A stretch of 39,989 nt of DNA from Bacteroidia bacterium (GCA_016786925.1 JAEUTU010000127.1:1-39989), one strand, 5' to 3'; shown: positions 14,501 to 22,987, numbered from the stretch's first letter. Translations and numbers: made by a program. The notes: a model not told the origin generated them from the letters alone.

Positions 14501-15469
14501 CTAAGAACCAACAACCTTTATTATAACATTCCCCGTCTTCTGTCCCGACTCCACATATTTGTAGGCTTCCACAATTTGCTCCAAAGGATAGGCTCTATCG
14601 ATCACCGGTTTGAATTTGTTTTGTTGTACAAGGTCTCTTAACAATTCTATGTCTTCTTTTTTAGTGAGTGGAATAGGGAAGAGGAGCTTCTTTCCGCTGC
14701 AGAACTTCGATGTGAGTGCAAAGAGAATGTTCTCTCCGTTCTTGCCCAGTTCAGTAGAAATATAAATGCCTTTTTCTTTTAATAAAGGCTTGCATGCTCC
14801 GAATGAACTTTTTCCTACGGCATCAAAAATGAAATCGAATTGTTGTCCAACTTGTTTATAGTCTTGCGTTTGATAATCAATTACTACATCGGCTCCCAGT
14901 GACTTTACCAATTCAACATTTTTGGTATTGCACACCGCGGTGACCTGCGCGCCAAAATGTTTTAAGAGTTGTACTGCAGCCGAGCCGATGGCTCCTGTTG
15001 CTCCATACACCATCACGTTCTGTCCGGCACTGACTTTTGCTGCATAAATGTCCACCAGGGCATAATGTGCGCCTTCGGAAATAGCAGCAGCTGTTTCAAA
15101 ATCAACATTGCTAGGCATGTGTGTTACTCCGGCAGATGCTTCAATGGTAAGGTATTCGGCATGACCGCCAAATTGTTTGTCATTAAAGCCAAATACTTTA
15201 TCTCCAATTTTAAATTCTGTTACCTGAGCTCCAACAGCTTCTACCACGCCTGAAAATTCAGAACCTAATGTTTGTTGTTTAGGTTTGATCAAGCCACTCC
15301 AAAAGCGGGAAATAACATATTCTGCACTTCTAAAACCGGAGTCGGTACGGTTAACAGTACTGGCATATACTTTCACTAAAAGTTCATTCTCTTTTGGTAG
15401 TGGTTTAGGAATGTCCTTTAACTGCGCTACTTCTGGCGGACCGTATTGTGTATGGATGATGGCTTTCAT
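14501..15469 (-). CDS. Zinc-free medium-chain NAD(P)H-dependent oxidoreductase (quinone oxidoreductase-like)
   Basis: 322 residues. A GroES-like N-terminal domain (1-110; NELLVKVYASTVNRTDSGFR, LGSEFSGVVEAVG, VFGFNDKQFGGHAEY) is followed by a Rossmann domain with the nucleotide loop YGATGAIGS at 155-163 and LGADVVIDYQTQDY. It lacks the structural and catalytic zinc Cys of alcohol dehydrogenases, placing it in the zeta-crystallin/RTN4IP1-like group that reduces quinones or enones with NADPH. The exact substrate cannot be told. A near-identical copy of its first 23 codons occurs 766 bases upstream (16158-16235), with an unrelated gene between them. Confidence 0.88.
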   Translation of the reverse strand: MKAIIHTQYGPPEVAQLKDIPKPLPKENELLVKVYASTVNRTDSGFRSAEYVISRFWSGLIKPKQQTLGSEFSGVVEAVGAQVTEFKIGDKVFGFNDKQFGGHAEYLTIEASAGVTHMPSNVDFETAAAISEGAHYALVDIYAAKVSAGQNVMVYGATGAIGSAAVQLLKHFGAQVTAVCNTKNVELVKSLGADVVIDYQTQDYKQVGQQFDFIFDAVGKSSFGACKPLLKEKGIYISTELGKNGENILFALTSKFCSGKKLLFPIPLTKKEDIELLRDLVQQNKFKPVIDRAYPLEQIVEAYKYVESGQKTGNVIIKVVGS

Positions 15470-15499
15470 GGGATTGTTTCAACATGCCGTGGGCAATAT

Positions 15500-16105
15500 T
15501 TACTTTTTAGTACTGTTATATCTCTTTAATATCTCAAACATTTTATATACATCTTCTTCTTTTAAATTCTGCGCTTCTAATTCTTCAAGAAGAATTTTAT
15601 TATCAGAGATCAATTCTTTTAACAACTCAGGATTAAGCCATTTTAAGGTACCATCAGGTAGAATAACATAAGCTGATTTACCCCAAAGCTGTTTGATCTT
15701 TTCTCCTTGCTTAATGATACCCAATTTAACTTGCATATCATATGAGTCAATTTGTTTTCCGTTAAAATAAGTATAATATCCTTTACCCTGTATATAATCA
15801 TACTCACATAATCCTGAATATGGGAAACTATTTATGTATTCACTACCTTCAAAAATTACACCCCATACTTCTTTTTTTAATGCTTTTCTTTTAGACAATG
15901 GAGCCACTTTTTTGATCCTATAATATGTTCTTCTTTTGAAATTAGTAAGATTGCCAGCGGACCATAGTTCTATACTGAAATCGACATACTCAGATGGTTT
16001 ATTCTCTTTAAATTCATTGTAGGTTTTAAAAACATTGGGTGGGTTTTGCCCGTAACAAATGGTTGAGATCGTTAGGAATAGTCCTGCAAATATTATTTTA
16101 TACAT
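15500..16105 (-). CDS. Exported protein of unknown function
   Basis: 201 residues. Signal peptide 1-20 (ends CYGQ|NPP). The mature part starts with a polar segment, followed by strands (YVDFSIELWSAG, FKRRTYYRIKK, EVWGVIFEG), then GYYTYFNGKQIDSY and a charged helical tail (LLKELISDNKILLEELEAQNL). I do not recognise it. It is AT-rich and lies between the oxidoreductase gene and the duplicated 5' fragment of that gene, which makes it a candidate insertion. No consensus promoter box was found upstream. Confidence 0.7.
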   Translation of the reverse strand: MYKIIFAGLFLTISTICYGQNPPNVFKTYNEFKENKPSEYVDFSIELWSAGNLTNFKRRTYYRIKKVAPLSKRKALKKEVWGVIFEGSEYINSFPYSGLCEYDYIQGKGYYTYFNGKQIDSYDMQVKLGIIKQGEKIKQLWGKSAYVILPDGTLKWLNPELLKELISDNKILLEELEAQNLKEEDVYKMFEILKRYNSTKK

Positions 16106-16157
16106 TATAAAATGTTTTGTTGTTGTATGTTTTAATAATTGCCAATGGTTTGCGGCT

Positions 16158-16235
16158 TTAGTTGATTGGTTTAGGAATGTCCTTTAACTGAGCTACTTCT
16201 GGCGGGCCGTATCGTGTATGGATGATGGCTTTCAT
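16158..16235 (-). pseudogene. 5' remnant of a second oxidoreductase gene
   Basis: The first 69 bases repeat the first 69 bases of the oxidoreductase coding sequence (15401-15469) with three substitutions, from the ATG through KDIPKP. The frame then leaves the homology and stops after two more codons, giving a 25-residue peptide. Homology begins exactly at the ATG; the sequences before it differ. It looks like the scar of a truncated tandem copy or of an insertion that duplicated the gene start. The rest of the 308-base gap holds only AT-rich sequence and the stem-loop at 16380-16404. Confidence 0.75.
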
Positions 16236-16379
16236 GTTTGGTGTTAATGTTTCGCAGCTACGCTGTGTGGTTTAGTTGCATAAAACTTTCTTAACTGAAA
16301 AACTAAATTAAAAGTAATGAACTCAATGGCAAATACAAAATATTTTACACTATTTAGGAACCTTTAATTTATGTATTAT

Positions 16380-16404
16380 CAACTTGCATAAAGGCCGCAA
16401 GTTG
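16380..16404 (-). terminator. Stem-loop behind the HNH-like gene
   Basis: Perfect 8-bp inverted repeat (CAACTTGC / GCAAGTTG) with a 9-base loop, 9 bases beyond the HNH gene stop on the minus strand. No T-run follows, so termination is only possible. Recombination-site or mRNA-stabilising roles cannot be excluded. Confidence 0.4.
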
Positions 16405-16413
16405 TAGGTAATG

Positions 16414-17460
16414 TCAGCTGACGTTTTTTTTCAATTTGTTTATATAATGTATATTAAATTTGATATTTTCGCGATAAAATTGATTTCTCTTTTTTCGTTC
16501 ATCATCATCTAATAATTCGTAGCAAGGACATAATTCCGTCAAGCAATAATTCTGGAACTCTAAAGTTTGTATTGCAAGTTTGTTCATTAGAAATGTTCGA
16601 TTTAAATCAACGGACTTTCCAATATTTAAATTTCCTTCCATAAAGCCAATTTCTCCTGTAAAATCATTTTCGATAAATATTTTTGCTTTTCCATCAATGA
16701 AATACTTTGAAAAATATTCTGTCTCTATCTCGGGAGGAGAATATTTCCCTGCTACTTTAAATATTGCTTGATAAATTCGTACCGAATTAGATAAAATATT
16801 TTTTCTAATTATGGGGAACATTATTCTCTCTGTACCACTGTCGAAATCATCAATCTGTACACGAGATTCGTTAGGTACAAAAAGTATTTTTTTGGGAAAT
16901 GGAAAACCAAGTCTTCTCGTAAAGGCAAACTCTTTTGATAGATTAAATATCGCTACATTGTTAATAAACAAAGTAAAGCAGCTTGGAGAGGTTCTAAATG
17001 CAGGAAACTCGGTCCCTGTATATCCAATCCCTAAGCGGTTGTCTTTAATGTATGAGATTGAAGCCATTCGATCAGAAACTCCAAGTCGTTGTTTGATGTG
17101 AAAATTTGGCTTTAAATCATCCTGTTTGTCGAGTTGAATGTGTCCCAACCAAATTCCTATTCGTACTTTATCTAACCAATCTAATAGGTCATTAATTTCC
17201 ATTTCGGATAATGACAATTTTTCAAGCAATTTCTGAATAACTATTTTTACTCGACTTTCAAGTTTTGCGTATTCTCCGTTACATTTGTCACAAGCTGGGA
17301 ATGTGAAATTTTTCCAAGGGTATTTACGAAGAGTGTCGCGATATTTTCCAAGGAGGGTAATTCTATTCGGATCTCCTGTCATTTCAATTAGCCACTTCGG
17401 GATTACATGCTCCTTTGTCTTCGACTCAGGTTTGTTCCCACAAAATATACATGTCTTCAT
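16414..17460 (-). CDS. HNH-like zinc-finger protein (putative nuclease)
   Basis: 348 residues from the ATG reading MKTCIFCGN; a TTG eight codons earlier is a poorer start because the CxxC finger should open the protein. Residues 4-62 have the layout of an HNH/treble-clef site: C4xxC7, E17-H18-V-I-P21, C57xxC60-N61. The remaining about 285 residues are predicted alpha/beta and unrecognised (SISYIKDNRLGIGYTGTEF, KYFIDGKAKIFIEND). Proteins with a CIFCG...EHVIP start are usually annotated as HNH endonucleases and occur singly in accessory islands; a DNA-cutting role is inferred only from the motif. It is AT-rich and follows the GNAT gene on the same strand. Confidence 0.75.
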   Translation of the reverse strand: MKTCIFCGNKPESKTKEHVIPKWLIEMTGDPNRITLLGKYRDTLRKYPWKNFTFPACDKCNGEYAKLESRVKIVIQKLLEKLSLSEMEINDLLDWLDKVRIGIWLGHIQLDKQDDLKPNFHIKQRLGVSDRMASISYIKDNRLGIGYTGTEFPAFRTSPSCFTLFINNVAIFNLSKEFAFTRRLGFPFPKKILFVPNESRVQIDDFDSGTERIMFPIIRKNILSNSVRIYQAIFKVAGKYSPPEIETEYFSKYFIDGKAKIFIENDFTGEIGFMEGNLNIGKSVDLNRTFLMNKLAIQTLEFQNYCLTELCPCYELLDDDERKKRNQFYRENIKFNIHYINKLKKNVS

Positions 17461-17538
17461 AAAATGGCAGATGTTGTATTCCAACTTTCCGTGTATGGTG
17501 TGTATCCCGAGAGGTATGTACTATACATATTGTGATGC

Positions 17539-18027
17539 TTAGTTATTTTTTATCAGTAGAACTAATTTGTCATTATAATCTCCAATATATTCCTTTCCAG
17601 ATTGAAAAAATCCATTTTTCTGTAAAATTTTTTGCATTGGTAAATTTTCGACATTGGTAGTAGCGAAAATATTTGCATTTGGCTTCGAGTTTACTATTTT
17701 ATTGCATAGAATGGAAGAGAATCCATTTCCTCGATGATTACTATCTGTAAATACATATCCTAATTCAAGGCTGAATTCATTTGGAGAATTTATTGATTGA
17801 GATTTTTCAAACACATTTAATTTGTAGTTCGGATTAGGGTTTTTGAGAACTGCACAAGCAACAATAGAATTAGCTATCTTAGAATAGGCAATTAAATCAG
17901 CTCTCCTAAGTCGATGAGATAAATTTTGCGAATTTACTTGACCTCCTTTAACAATTAACTTAAGAATTGACTCAAAATCATTAGAATCAATTTGGTTTGG
18001 TGAGTTGACACAATGTGCAAATTCCAT
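17539..18027 (-). CDS. GNAT-family N-acetyltransferase
   Basis: 162 residues. The GNAT core is visible: strand ELGYVFTDSN (88-97), acetyl-CoA loop HRGNGFSS (98-105, the R-G-x-G form), and NLPMQKILQKNGFFQSGK (128-145), typical of motif B. The N-terminal about 50 residues form the substrate side and are not diagnostic. Acetyl acceptor unknown. It starts 3 bases after the stop of the small exported protein gene, so the two are cotranscribed. AT-rich like its neighbours. Confidence 0.85.
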   Translation of the reverse strand: MEFAHCVNSPNQIDSNDFESILKLIVKGGQVNSQNLSHRLRRADLIAYSKIANSIVACAVLKNPNPNYKLNVFEKSQSINSPNEFSLELGYVFTDSNHRGNGFSSILCNKIVNSKPNANIFATTNVENLPMQKILQKNGFFQSGKEYIGDYNDKLVLLIKNN

Positions 18028-18030
18028 TAA

Positions 18031-18468
18031 TTAATCTATATATAATTCGTATTTAGATAGTCCATCGTTTTCCCGAAAAAGGATGTCATGATTTCTATAT
18101 TTAAACTCAGTTTCCACCCATCCTTCGTCTTTAAACTTCATGTCGATTTTATAGGATTTTAATTGTCCTTTGATAAATAACAATAATTCGGCTTCCCCTC
18201 CTTGCAAAACTTTTACTCTACCATCAAAATATTTAAAAGTCCACATATCAGCCGTTTTTGAATATTTGTTATAATTCAAGGCATAGTGATAGCAGCAATT
18301 CTCCTCCTTTTTTACAAAATCAAAAAATCTAGATTTTAAAAATTCATGGGTTTTCTCAATGTCAGACTCACGTAATGCAATTAGATCATCGATTTTAAAC
18401 GACTTTTGTTCCTGCGTTAATGCAGTGATTGGTAATAATGTGATCATTATTATAATGATTAATCTCAT
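18031..18468 (-). CDS. Small exported protein of unknown function
   Basis: 145 residues. Signal peptide 1-18 (ends ALTQ|EQK). The mature part has a helical start (IDDLIALRESDIEKTHEFLKSR) with a Cys-Cys pair in EENCCYHYALNY near 58-59, then beta strands (MWTFKYFDGRVKVL, AELLLFIKGQLKSYKIDM, WVETEFKYRNHDIL). I recognise no family, although many Bacteroidota exported proteins of this size share the pattern. First gene of the small AT-rich unit with GNAT and HNH-like genes. Confidence 0.72.
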   Translation of the reverse strand: MRLIIIIMITLLPITALTQEQKSFKIDDLIALRESDIEKTHEFLKSRFFDFVKKEENCCYHYALNYNKYSKTADMWTFKYFDGRVKVLQGGEAELLLFIKGQLKSYKIDMKFKDEGWVETEFKYRNHDILFRENDGLSKYELYID

Positions 18469-18573
18469 ATAATTTGTTTTTTAATTAAGCACAACGGTTT
18501 GCTTTCAGCAATATTTATCCCTTATGCGGATTAAAGTTATACAACAGCTAATATAATAAAATTAACTCAAGCA

Positions 18574-19347
18574 TCAAAACCCTTCAAACACACCCAATCC
18601 AAACAGGGCAAAGTCATATTTAATAGGGTCTTTTTTGTCAAGTTTGCGGAGGCTATCGCTTAATTCAGTCACTGCTTTCCAGTCGTTTTGAGTACGTTTC
18701 AGCAAGCCCAGCTTTCTGCCTACATTGCCTGTATGCACATCCAGCGGGCACATCAGATCCTTGGCATGTACGCTGTTCTTCCATATTCCAAAGTCAACAC
18801 CGCGTTTATCATCCCGCACCATCCATCGTAAATACATACACAGTCGCTTAGCACTGGAATTTTCTGCAGGGTTACTCACATGCTTGCCTGTCCGCTCGGG
18901 ATGAGGAATGGAAAAGAACACTTTTCTAAAATTCATGATGCCTTCCTTGCAGGCCTCATCCTTGCTCTTGCTCACAAATACCTGTTCCAGTCCGCCATGG
19001 TTTTGATAGATGTTTTGCAAACTGCTCATAAAGAACATGGCATCGGTGCCATTAAACGTGCGGTGAACAAAGTTGTGAAAGCGTTTCAGGTCCTTGGCTT
19101 TGGCATTCAGTATAAAGTCGTGCGGAGCATCATCCATCAGCTTCATCAATTTGTTCGCATTGTTAATGATGGTCACGCGTTGTCCCCAGGCAATGGTGGC
19201 TGCTAAAAATCCTGCTATCTCAATGTCTTCTTTTTTACTGAAACAGTGTGGGATGCTGATGGGATCGGACTCAATAAAATCCAAACGGTTGTATTGTTCG
19301 TATTTCTCATCCAAAAATTCCTTGAGTTCGGCAGCCGCTAATTTCAT
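18574..19347 (-). CDS. TIGR02757 (DUF2400) family protein
   Basis: 257 residues, full length for TIGR02757. Motifs: DPISIPHCFSKKEDIEIAGFLAATIAWGQRVTII (28-61 region), ANKLMKLMDDAPHDFILNA, FVHRTFNGTDAMFF, and MCPLDVHTGNVGRKLGLL near the end. The family is widespread in Bacteroidota and has no assigned function; its DPISIPHxF and DVHxGxxxR motifs suggest an enzyme or nucleic-acid-related role but that is not proven. It starts 3 bases after the folP stop, an arrangement that suggests cotranscription. Confidence 0.9.
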   Translation of the reverse strand: MKLAAAELKEFLDEKYEQYNRLDFIESDPISIPHCFSKKEDIEIAGFLAATIAWGQRVTIINNANKLMKLMDDAPHDFILNAKAKDLKRFHNFVHRTFNGTDAMFFMSSLQNIYQNHGGLEQVFVSKSKDEACKEGIMNFRKVFFSIPHPERTGKHVSNPAENSSAKRLCMYLRWMVRDDKRGVDFGIWKNSVHAKDLMCPLDVHTGNVGRKLGLLKRTQNDWKAVTELSDSLRKLDKKDPIKYDFALFGLGVFEGF

Positions 19348-19350
19348 CTA

Positions 19351-20193
19351 TTATTTGTTGAGGAGGGAATGCAATTGAACTACTTCCTTGGCTTCTTTAA
19401 CATCGTGCACACGGAGGATCTTCGCTCCTTTTTGCAGCGCAAAAGTATTTAAAATAGAAGTTCCGTTAAGCGATTCTTCTACTTTGATATTCAATAATTT
19501 ATATATCATTGATTTTCGGGAGATGCCGGCAAGGACAGGCAAGCCTAAACCTTGAAATTGATCCATCTCACGGAGCAGTTGATAGTTGTGTTCTATGGTT
19601 TTTCCGAACCCGAATCCGGGGTCGAGAATGATCTTTTTTAGCCCTTTTTTATTCAAGATCTCTATACGTTCTTCAAAGAAGGTTTTCACTTCCTGGGTCA
19701 CATTTTCATACTGTGGATCTACCTGCATGGTTTGTGGGGTGCCTTGTATGTGCATGAGGATATACGGCACATCCAGCTCCGCAACAGTGTTGAACATGGC
19801 CTCATCCATGGTTCCTCCGGAAATATCGTTGATGATATTGGCACCTGCTTCAATGGCTTTTTGGGCTACAGAAGCTCGGAAAGTATCGGCTGAAATAAGC
19901 ACTTCGGGGAATTGTTTCCTGATAGTAGTAATAGCACTTGTAAGTCGTTCTTTTTCAGTAGCTTCATCTACTTCGGCAGCACCCGGACGGGTAGAGTAGG
20001 CGCCAATGTCGAGGATATCGGCTCTTTCTTTGATCATTTTCTCCGCTTGTGCCAGGTAGGCACCGGGCTGCAAGTACTTCCCACCATCGTAAAACGAGTC
20101 GGATGTGATGTTCAAAATACCCATCACCAAGGGGGCTGATTTTTGGTCAAAAATCCGCTCTATTTTCTGAAAAAAAACGTTATCTTGTGCCAC
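19351..20193 (-). CDS. folP: Dihydropteroate synthase
   Basis: 280 residues. It joins 6-hydroxymethyl-dihydropterin pyrophosphate to p-aminobenzoate in folate synthesis, in the cytoplasm. Motifs in order: VMGILNITSDSFYDGG (23-38), LDIGAYSTRPGA (61-72), ISADTFRASVAQKAIEAGANIINDISGG, ILDPGFGFGKTIEHNYQLL and GISRKS. DIGAYSTRPG, with Ala-Tyr instead of the more usual Gly-Glu, is a Bacteroidota-type variant. The start is GTG: an in-frame TAA lies three codons upstream and no ATG is available. It diverges from the DUF1599 gene with only 34 bases between the starts. Confidence 0.95.
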   Translation of the reverse strand: MAQDNVFFQKIERIFDQKSAPLVMGILNITSDSFYDGGKYLQPGAYLAQAEKMIKERADILDIGAYSTRPGAAEVDEATEKERLTSAITTIRKQFPEVLISADTFRASVAQKAIEAGANIINDISGGTMDEAMFNTVAELDVPYILMHIQGTPQTMQVDPQYENVTQEVKTFFEERIEILNKKGLKKIILDPGFGFGKTIEHNYQLLREMDQFQGLGLPVLAGISRKSMIYKLLNIKVEESLNGTSILNTFALQKGAKILRVHDVKEAKEVVQLHSLLNK

Positions 20194-20220
20194 TATTTAT
20201 GTAAAGATTCTGTGTAAGGA

Positions 20221-20228
20221 CAAAATTA
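20221..20228 (-). promoter_or_regulatory. Candidate folP -7 box TAATTTTG
   Basis: Matches TAnnTTTG on the minus strand, 27 bases before the folP GTG. It abuts the first base of the divergent DUF1599 gene. The nearest TTG (20248-20246) gives a 17-base spacer, two short of the usual range. Confidence 0.45.
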
Positions 20229-20764
20229 TGAATAAAACTTCTACTCAATACGATTCCGCTATTGCTCTTTGTAAAGATATTTTTCTTAAAAAAAATAAAG
20301 ATTATGGTACCGCCTGGCGCATCCTTCGCACCAGCTCCATCACCGATCAGATCTTTATCAAAGCACAACGCATCCGCAATATTGAGGATAAAGGTACTCA
20401 AAAAGTAAATGATGATGTACGTTCGGAATACATTGGTATTGTGAATTACTCCATCATCGGTCTTATTCAGCTTGCTCTTAAGAATGATGAACGTATGGAA
20501 CTGCCTACCGATGAGGTAGCCAAGCTGTTTGATAAATATGCTCAGGAAGCAAAAAGTTTGATGGAAAATAAGAATCACGATTATGGTGAGGCCTGGAGAG
20601 ATATGCGTATCAGCTCATTGACCGACCTGATGTTGATGAAGATCTTCCGTATCAAACAGATTGAAGATAACAAAGGAGAAACGATCATCTCCGAAGGCAT
20701 CGATGCCAATTTTCATGACATGATCAATTATTCTGTTTTTGCATTAATCAAGCTTAGTGAATAG
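20228..20764 (+). CDS. DUF1599 (nucleotide modification-associated domain 1) protein, two repeats
   Basis: 178 residues made of two similar halves. The first has KNKDYGTAWRILRTSSITDQIFIKAQRIRNIED (about 22-54); the second has KNHDYGEAWRDMRISSLTDLMLMKIFRIKQIED (about 116-148). Each is followed by a DVRSEYIGIVNYSIIGLIQLA-like helix. This is the usual double-domain form in Bacteroidota. The domain has been linked by comparative genomics to modified-nucleotide metabolism; no reaction is established. It opens the rightward operon and is followed by the BT_3928-like gene after 6 bases. Confidence 0.9.
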   Translation: MNKTSTQYDSAIALCKDIFLKKNKDYGTAWRILRTSSITDQIFIKAQRIRNIEDKGTQKVNDDVRSEYIGIVNYSIIGLIQLALKNDERMELPTDEVAKLFDKYAQEAKSLMENKNHDYGEAWRDMRISSLTDLMLMKIFRIKQIEDNKGETIISEGIDANFHDMINYSVFALIKLSE

Positions 20765-20770
20765 TCCTGC

Positions 20771-21886
20771 ATGAGAACCCTCACCATCATATCCCGCATT
20801 TTTGTTGGTCTGCTCTTTATCTTCAGCGGCTTTATCAAAGCCAATGATACATTGGGTTTTTCCTACAAATTGGTGGAATATTTTGAAGTGTTCGGCACAC
20901 ATTTTTTAGTGCCTGTGGCAACGCCATTGGCCATGTTCATTTGCATTTTCGAAATAGCATTGGGTTTTACCTTGCTCATTGGTGCCCGCGTAAAGCTTAC
21001 ACTCTGGCTCTTATTGCTGATGATGGTATTCTTTACCTTCCTCACGTTCTATTCGGCTTATTATAACAAAGTGACCAGCTGTGGCTGCTTTGGCGATGCA
21101 ATTCCACTCACACCATGGCAATCGTTCAGCAAGGATGTGATCCTGATGGTGTTCATCATCATCCTGTTCATTGGCAAAGATCATATCGCTCCATTGTTTG
21201 GCGAACGTTTTGAAAATGCTTTGCTGGTGATCATTCTGGCGGGTTCATTTGCTTTCCCGATCTACACGTACAACTATTTACCGGTGATCGACTTCCGTCC
21301 GTATGCCATAGGAAAGAACATTCCGGAGCAAACGAAAGGCACACCCGATGAGTTGAAATTCTATTACATTTTGAAAGACAAAAAAACAGGGGAGAAGAAG
21401 GAGTTTGATAAATGGCCGGATAAATGGGAAGAGCTGTATGAGTATGTGGACAGCAGAACAGAAGTAACCAAAAAAGGCATCGAGCCAAAGATCAAAGATT
21501 TTAGTATTTCCAATGCCGATGGTGCCGACTATACGCAGGATGTGATCGAGAATCCGGACTATAACTTTTTGCTGGTAGCCTACGATCTGGAAGCAGCCGA
21601 TAAAGATGTGTTTGGAGCAGTGAACGATTTTGCAACATTGTGCAAGCAGGAAAATATTGCTTTTGTGGTGCTGACCGCTTCCACCAAAGAAACAATTGAT
21701 AAGTTTAAACAGGAAACCAATTCATCGCAACTGGAATTTTACAATAGCGATGGAACCGTATTAAAAACAATGATCCGTTCCAACCCGGGATTGATGTTGC
21801 TGAAAGGCGGCAACGTGTTGGACATGTGGCATTACCATTCTTTCCCTTCGTTTAATGATGTGAAAGCAATGCATTTTAAAAAGTAG
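20771..21886 (+). CDS. BT_3928-family DoxX/MauE-like membrane protein with thioredoxin-like C-terminus
   Basis: 371 residues. Residues 1-165 form about four membrane helices of the DoxX/MauE type, with a CGCFGD motif (Cys104, Cys106) at the end of helix 3, as in MauE and related disulfide-handling proteins. After a fifth hydrophobic segment (167-185) comes a large extracytoplasmic part. Its C-terminal about 130 residues (IKDFSISNADG, NFLLVAYDLEAAD, IAFVVLTASTKETIDKF, PGLMLLKGGNVLDMWHYHSFP) have a thioredoxin-like pattern but no CxxC. A role in redox folding at the membrane is inferred. The DUF1599-BT_3928-tpiA neighbourhood is conserved in Bacteroidota. Confidence 0.88.
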   Translation: MRTLTIISRIFVGLLFIFSGFIKANDTLGFSYKLVEYFEVFGTHFLVPVATPLAMFICIFEIALGFTLLIGARVKLTLWLLLLMMVFFTFLTFYSAYYNKVTSCGCFGDAIPLTPWQSFSKDVILMVFIIILFIGKDHIAPLFGERFENALLVIILAGSFAFPIYTYNYLPVIDFRPYAIGKNIPEQTKGTPDELKFYYILKDKKTGEKKEFDKWPDKWEELYEYVDSRTEVTKKGIEPKIKDFSISNADGADYTQDVIENPDYNFLLVAYDLEAADKDVFGAVNDFATLCKQENIAFVVLTASTKETIDKFKQETNSSQLEFYNSDGTVLKTMIRSNPGLMLLKGGNVLDMWHYHSFPSFNDVKAMHFKK

Positions 21887-21898
21887 AAAAAAGAGCTT

Positions 21899-22975
21899 GT
21901 GATAAAATTTATATTCAAACGATTATTTTACGGATTCCTGGTGTTGCTAGGGGTGATCACCGTAGTATTTCTTTTGTTCAACGTATTGCCGGGCGATCCT
22001 GCCCGTGCCATGTTGGGGCAGCGTGCCGATCAGGCATCTATTGATGCGATCAACCGCGATCTTGGAAGGGACAAACCATTGCCTGTACAGTTTGTGATGT
22101 ACATCAACGACCTTTCGCCTGTTTCGGTGCACGATGATGTCAACAAAGATCATTACCTGTATTTGAGTCTCGATAAATATTCATCACACATGAAGCTGTT
22201 TCACATCGGCTCCAAAGTGGTGGTGATCAAATATCCATACTTACGCAGATCCTACATCACCAAACGGAAAGTGTCGGAGATCGTGATCGAAACATTACCC
22301 GAAACAGCAGTACTTGCTTTTGTATCCATCACCTTCGGAGCTATACTCGGTATTTTGCTGGGTATCCTTTCGGCCATCAAGAAAAACACCTGGTGGGATA
22401 AATCCTCATTGATCTTCGCGATCTTCGGAATGGCTTGGCCTTCCTTCTTTGTCGGATTATTGATCGCCTGGTTGTTCGGTCACATCCTGAACGAATACAC
22501 AGGATTGAACACCGTAGGTTCTTTATTCACCATCGATGATTTCGGGGATGAAAAACTGGATCTGAAGAATTTGATCCTTCCGGCATTGACCTTGGGCTTA
22601 CGTCCATTGGCCATCATCATTCAGTTAACACGCAGCTCTTTGCTGGATGTATTATCGCAAGACTATGTGCGAACAGCTACCGCAAAAGGATTGTCGTTCT
22701 ATAAGGTGGTATTCAAACATGCTTTGAAGAATGCTTTGAACCCAGTGATCACAGCCATTTCAGGTTGGTTTGCCGGGTTGATGGCAGGAGCGGTGTTCGT
22801 AGAAAATGTATTTAACTGGAAAGGAATTGGTAGTGAAGTTGTAACGGCATTGTCGGCCAACGACTTGCCGGTGGTGATGGGTGCCACTTTGATATTTGCC
22901 ACCATCTTCGTTGTGATCAATATTGGGGTGGACATTGTGTATGGTATTTTAGATCCACGTGTTAGAGTTCAATAA
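21899..22975 (+). CDS. ABC transporter permease, DppB/OppB type
   Basis: 358 residues, GTG start 12 bases after the previous stop. The N-terminal helix and VLPGDPARAMLGQRAD are typical of DppB/OppB permeases. Then comes a long extracytoplasmic segment (about 65-130), and the permease core with IVIETLPETAVLAFVS, the EAA-like loop DYVRTATAKGLSFYKVVFKHALKNALNPVI, and AVFVENVFNWKGIGSEVVTAL. The family imports peptides, or nickel in some cases, with a DppC partner, two ATPases and a binding protein. None of these is nearby, so the partners must be encoded elsewhere. Confidence 0.92.
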   Translation: MIKFIFKRLFYGFLVLLGVITVVFLLFNVLPGDPARAMLGQRADQASIDAINRDLGRDKPLPVQFVMYINDLSPVSVHDDVNKDHYLYLSLDKYSSHMKLFHIGSKVVVIKYPYLRRSYITKRKVSEIVIETLPETAVLAFVSITFGAILGILLGILSAIKKNTWWDKSSLIFAIFGMAWPSFFVGLLIAWLFGHILNEYTGLNTVGSLFTIDDFGDEKLDLKNLILPALTLGLRPLAIIIQLTRSSLLDVLSQDYVRTATAKGLSFYKVVFKHALKNALNPVITAISGWFAGLMAGAVFVENVFNWKGIGSEVVTALSANDLPVVMGATLIFATIFVVINIGVDIVYGILDPRVRVQ

Positions 22976-22987
22976 TTGTTTTTGAAA

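Noticed and set aside
16414..18468. HNH-like plus GNAT genes as a phage-defence system
   Set aside because: No restriction, ATPase, methylase or toxin partner is present, and the two genes are not tightly coupled (78 bases apart); the motif alone is too little.
20180..20578. Minus-strand open frame of 132 codons over the DUF1599 gene
   Set aside because: Antisense to a well-recognised double DUF1599 protein and overlapping the folP start; no homology recognised.
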